Shown here: positions 5,859 through 8,415 of the stretch, one piece after another
Numbering within the stretch: the stretch's first letter is position 1
Layout of the letters: each line of letters starts with the position of its first letter
DNA from: JAFAVZ01 sp036009105
Lineage (GTDB): Bacteria > Acidobacteriota > Thermoanaerobaculia > Gp7-AA8
Direction of reading: 5' to 3'
DNA: 8,415 bases
NCBI GenBank assembly: GCA_036009105.1
Contig: DASYMJ010000111.1
Coordinates: 1 to 8,415 of the forward strand
Position numbers and translations under genes: made by a program
Notes under the pieces: model-generated
What the model was told of the DNA's origin: nothing
The model's input: the letters and a program-made list of their open reading frames with translations, nothing else
The model's database searches: none

Positions 5859-6943
5859 CGCAGTTTGAGTGTGGCCAGGCTGAGCAGCGCGAAGATGATG
5901 GCGACGATCCAGAAGCGGACCACGACCTTCGTCTCCCGCCAGCCGGAGAGCTCGAAGTGATGGTGCAGGGGCGACATCTTGAAGATGCGCCGCCCGGTCA
6001 ACTTGAACGAGGCGACCTGCAGGATCACGCTCAGCGCCTCGATCACGAACAGGCCGCCGACCAGCACGAGCAGCAGCTCCTGCTTGATCATCACGGCGAG
6101 ACAACCGATCGCGCCGCCGAGCGCCAGCGAGCCGACGTCGCCCATGAAGATCTCCGCCGGATGGGCGTTGAACCAGAGGAAGCCGAGACAGGCCCCCACC
6201 ATGGCCCCGCAGAAGACGGCCAGCTCGCCGGTCTGGGGCACCCAGGCGATGCGCAGGTACTCCGCGATGCGGGCGTGGCCGGCGGCGTAAGTGAGGATGG
6301 TGTAGGTCACGGCGGCCACCAGGGTGGAGCCGATGGCCAGTCCATCGAGCCCGTCCGTCAGGTTGACCGCGTTCGACGCGCCGACCAGGACGACCATGAT
6401 GAAGGGGATGTAGAGCAGCCCGAGGTTGAGGGCGAAGTTCTTGATGAAGGGGAAGGTGATGGCGGTCGAGTAGTTGTTGTGGATGGAGGGCAGGTAGCCG
6501 ATGGCCAGGCCGGCCAGCAGCGCGACGGCGAACTGCGCGCCGAACTTCTCCTTGGCGGTGAGGCCGAGGTTCTGCTTCTTGGCCAGCTTGCGGTAGTCGT
6601 CGATGAAACCGATGGCGCCGTAGGCGAACGTCACGAACAGCACGATCCAGATGTACGGATTCATGATGTCCGCCCAGAGGATGGTCGGGATGAGGATGGC
6701 CACGTTGATGAGGATGCCGCCCATGGTGGGCGTGCCGGCCTTCTGCTGGTGCGACTTCGGCCCTTCCTCGCGGATGAACTGCCCGAGCTTGATGCGCCGC
6801 ATCCGCTCGATCAGCCAGGGGCCGAGCACGAAGGAGATGAGCAGCGCGGTGAGGGCGGCGAACGCCGTCCGGAAGGTGATGTACCGGAAGACGTTGAAGC
6901 CGGCGACGTAGTTGCGCAGCGGCAGCAGCAGGTAATAGAGCAC
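5855..6943 (-). CDS. mraY: Phospho-N-acetylmuramoyl-pentapeptide-transferase MraY
   Basis: MraY is the polytopic inner-membrane enzyme that transfers phospho-MurNAc-pentapeptide from UDP to undecaprenyl phosphate, forming lipid I. The protein has 362 residues with about ten hydrophobic segments. Signature motifs are GPKSHQQKAGTPTMGG (61-76), FIDDYRK (113-119, Asp115 and Asp116), NAVNLTDGLDGLA (191-203), FNAHPAEIFMGDVGSLALGG (258-277, Asp269) and SPLHHHFE (324-331). The acidic residues thought to bind Mg2+ and take part in catalysis are present. The start is GTG at 6943, three bases after the murF stop. AAGGAG stands nine bases upstream, inside the end of murF. The stop overlaps the murD ATG. 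The tight packing indicates one mRNA with coupled translation of murF, mraY and murD. Confidence 0.97.
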   Translation of the reverse strand: MLYYLLLPLRNYVAGFNVFRYITFRTAFAALTALLISFVLGPWLIERMRRIKLGQFIREEGPKSHQQKAGTPTMGGILINVAILIPTILWADIMNPYIWIVLFVTFAYGAIGFIDDYRKLAKKQNLGLTAKEKFGAQFAVALLAGLAIGYLPSIHNNYSTAITFPFIKNFALNLGLLYIPFIMVVLVGASNAVNLTDGLDGLAIGSTLVAAVTYTILTYAAGHARIAEYLRIAWVPQTGELAVFCGAMVGACLGFLWFNAHPAEIFMGDVGSLALGGAIGCLAVMIKQELLLVLVGGLFVIEALSVILQVASFKLTGRRIFKMSPLHHHFELSGWRETKVVVRFWIVAIIFALLSLATLKLR

Positions 6944-6946
6944 CGC

Positions 6947-8356
6947 TTACTTCTCCTTCTCCAACATGGTCACGATGCGGTCCAGGCCGATCCCGCGCGA
7001 GGCCTTGATGAGCACGAGGTCGCCGGTGCGGATGAAATCGCGGAGGAACGCGCCGGCCGATTCGGCGTCATCGAAATGATGCAGCTCGGGGAAGCCGGCT
7101 TCGCGCGCACCGTCCAGCAGGGCCTGGGCGCGGCGGCCGACGCCGATCACCACGTCGATCTCCCGCGGGATGAGCTTGCCGGACTCGCGGTGGTAGTCGA
7201 GCTCCTGCTCCCCCAGCTCCAGCATGTCGCCGATCACGGCGATGCGCCGCATGGCTTCCGCCTGGCGCAGCAGGTCGAGGGCGCGGCCGAGGGCGTAAGG
7301 GTTGGAGTTGTAGGTGTCGTCGTAGATCGTCGCGCCGCGCCACGGCACGATGACGCCGCGGTGATACGCCGGCTTGACCTCGCCCACGCCGCGCTCGATC
7401 CCTTCCCAGGAGATGCCCGCCACCCGCGCGGTGGCGATGGCGGCGATGAGGTTCTCCAGGTTGTGCCGGCCGGGGAGGGCGAGCTCGAACTTGCGGACCG
7501 TGCGCCCCTCGCCCGCCTTCGCCACCCCCTCCCCGCCGGGCGGGGAGAGCGGCGCATCCAACTCGAAGGTCGTCCCGAGCAGGCCGCGCTCTTTCACGTT
7601 GGTGGCGCGGAACTCCGCCTCGTGATCGATGCCGTACGTGACCTTCCGCCAGGCGAACTGTTCGCTGATGCGCATCACGTATTCGTTGTCGGCATTGATG
7701 ACGATGGTGCCGCCCGGCTTGACGTTCTCCAGCAGCTCCCGCTTCGCCTCGGCGATCTTGTCGATGGTGCCGAAGAACTCGATGTGCACCGGGCCGATGT
7801 TCGTGTAGACGCCAATGTCGGGATGGGTCAGGCCGGCCAGCCGGGCGATCTCGCCCTTGTGGTTCATCCCCATCTCGCTGACCACGACCTGGGCGTCATC
7901 CGGCGTGTTGTCGATGCAGAGCGGGCAGCCGATCAGGTTGTTGAAGTTGCCCCACGACTTGAAGGTGCGCCGCTCGGTGCCGACCAGCGTGGCGATCATC
8001 TCTTTGGTGGTCGTCTTGCCGGCCGAGCCGGTGATGGCGATGAGCTGGAAGTCTCGCTGCTCGCGGATGGAGCGGGCCAGGTTCTGCAACGCCTCGGTCG
8101 TGTCTTCGACCCGGATGATGCCTTTGTCCCGCGGCACATCGGCCGGCACTTCGCTGACCACCGCACCGCGGGCGGTCTGCAGGGCCTGGGGCACGAACTG
8201 GTGGCCGTCCAGCCGCTCGCCCCTGATGGCGAAGAAGACGGAGTCCGGCTTCACCTCCCGGCTGTCGATGACGACGGAGCGGGTCTCGAGATCGCCGCCC
8301 TGGAGCAGGGTGCCGCCGGTCATGGCGGCGAGCTGGGCGAAGGTCAGCGTGGGCAT
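6947..8356 (-). CDS. murF: UDP-MurNAc-tripeptide--D-alanyl-D-alanine ligase MurF
   Basis: MurF is the cytoplasmic ATP-dependent ligase that adds D-Ala-D-Ala to UDP-MurNAc-tripeptide, finishing the soluble precursor. The protein has 469 residues, a little longer than E. coli MurF. The N-terminal substrate domain contains DSREVKPDSVFFAIRGER (31-48). The ATP loop TGSAGKTTTKEM is at 109-120, then GNFNN (136-140), SEMGMNHKGEI (160-170), GPVHIEFFG (188-196), GRHNLEN (296-302), DDTYNSNP (346-353), GDMLELGE (376-383) and KASRG (451-455, more often KGSRG). Residues about 269-285, between FELDA and TVRKFEL, are rich in Gly and Pro and are encoded by a palindromic repeat. They look like an in-frame insertion in a surface loop and account for the extra length. 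The ATG at 8356 has GGAGG five bases upstream. The gene before it should be murE, outside the window. Confidence 0.97.
   Translation of the reverse strand: MPTLTFAQLAAMTGGTLLQGGDLETRSVVIDSREVKPDSVFFAIRGERLDGHQFVPQALQTARGAVVSEVPADVPRDKGIIRVEDTTEALQNLARSIREQRDFQLIAITGSAGKTTTKEMIATLVGTERRTFKSWGNFNNLIGCPLCIDNTPDDAQVVVSEMGMNHKGEIARLAGLTHPDIGVYTNIGPVHIEFFGTIDKIAEAKRELLENVKPGGTIVINADNEYVMRISEQFAWRKVTYGIDHEAEFRATNVKERGLLGTTFELDAPLSPPGGEGVAKAGEGRTVRKFELALPGRHNLENLIAAIATARVAGISWEGIERGVGEVKPAYHRGVIVPWRGATIYDDTYNSNPYALGRALDLLRQAEAMRRIAVIGDMLELGEQELDYHRESGKLIPREIDVVIGVGRRAQALLDGAREAGFPELHHFDDAESAGAFLRDFIRTGDLVLIKASRGIGLDRIVTMLEKEK
6953..6958 (-). promoter_or_regulatory. Ribosome binding site of mraY (GTG start)
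   Basis: AAGGAG on the minus strand, inside the last codons of murF, stands nine bases before the GTG at 6943. It supports the GTG as start. The next residues, LYYLLLPL, match the usual MraY N-terminus. Confidence 0.65.
7504..7550. repeat. GC-rich palindromic repeat inserted in frame in murF
   Basis: CTCCCCGCC (7529-7537), one base, then GGCGGGGAG (7539-7547) form a perfect 9-base palindrome. It is followed on the murF strand by a run GGGGGTGGCGAAGGCGGGCG and GAGGGG. From memory this resembles a common dispersed repeat with CTCTCCCC, GGGGAGAGGG and GGCCGAAGGCC boxes, which encodes peptides such as LSPPGGEG when read through. Here it adds PLSPPGGEGVAKAGEGR to MurF without breaking the frame. 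The palindrome is seen directly; membership of a repeat family is recollection. Confidence 0.65.
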
Positions 8357-8361
8357 GGCTG

Positions 8362-8366
8362 CCTCC
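8362..8366 (-). promoter_or_regulatory. Ribosome binding site of murF
   Basis: GGAGG on the minus strand stands five bases before the murF ATG at 8356 and supports that start. Confidence 0.7.
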
Positions 8367-8380
8367 GCGAAGTGACGTGG

Positions 8381-8415
8381 GGGCCGGCTTCAGCCGGCCC
8401 GGGCGGGCTGAAGCC
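8381..8415. repeat. Palindromic GGCTTCAGCC repeat upstream of murF, cut by window edge
   Basis: Two nested inverted repeats are visible. GGGCCGGCT (8381-8389) pairs with AGCCGGCCC (8392-8400) across two bases. GGCTTCAGCC (8386-8395) pairs with GGCTGAAGCC (8406-8415) across ten bases. The two pairings exclude each other. The element reaches the window edge and may continue. From memory, GGCTGAAGCC repeats are frequent between genes of Acidobacteriota and related groups. No T-run follows on the operon strand before murF, so it is not an evident terminator. Confidence 0.7.

Noticed and set aside
5859..6104. An extended MurD start at 6104
   Set aside because: The extra 82 codons lie inside mraY in another frame and read as Arg/Ala-rich shadow sequence. 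The MurD N-terminus (MSKVLVLGAGKSG) fits the ATG at 5858.
1..8415. tRNA, rRNA, phage, integrase, transposase or defence genes
   Set aside because: None was seen on either strand. The window is filled by seven dcw genes and short repeats, and I found no sign of a new multi-gene system.

Overview
The window is a stretch of a bacterial division and cell wall (dcw) cluster. Every gene lies on the minus strand. In transcription order, from the right edge to the left, the genes are murF, mraY, murD, ftsW, murG, murC and ftsQ, and ftsQ runs off the left edge. No ddl or murB gene lies between murC and ftsQ. The DNA is GC-rich. The gene order, the Gram-negative-type FtsQ with a POTRA domain and the types of dispersed intergenic repeat suggest a Gram-negative bacterium, perhaps Acidobacteriota or a related environmental phylum. 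That placement is a guess from memory of similar repeats, not a computed result.

Layout, in + coordinates. ftsQ (partial) is at 1-737 and shares ATGA with murC at 734-2095. A 27-bp AT-rich gap follows, then murG at 2123-3205 with a GTG start. A 141-bp gap at 3206-3346 carries an 85-bp inverted-repeat element. ftsW is at 3347-4441. A 100-bp gap holds a heptad-based inverted repeat flanked by a 13-bp duplication. murD is at 4542-5858 and shares ATGA with mraY at 5855-6943, which has a GTG start. Three bases separate mraY from murF at 6947-8356. The right edge holds another palindromic repeat, cut by the window. No gap exceeds 300 bases.

The genes form one pathway. MurC adds L-Ala to UDP-MurNAc, MurD adds D-Glu, and MurF adds D-Ala-D-Ala to complete the cytoplasmic precursor. 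MraY loads it on undecaprenyl phosphate (lipid I), and MurG adds GlcNAc (lipid II). FtsW polymerises lipid II at the septum, and FtsQ scaffolds the divisome.

The enzymes look intact and ordinary. What is unusual is that four different short palindromic repeats have entered this one operon. One is inside murF in frame. One sits at the murD/ftsW stop-start junction with a duplicated junction sequence. One lies between ftsW and murG, and one lies upstream of murF. In both internal gaps the repeat is read through by a small open frame whose stop overlaps the next start, which could keep translation coupled across the insertion. I see no new enzymatic or defence system here.
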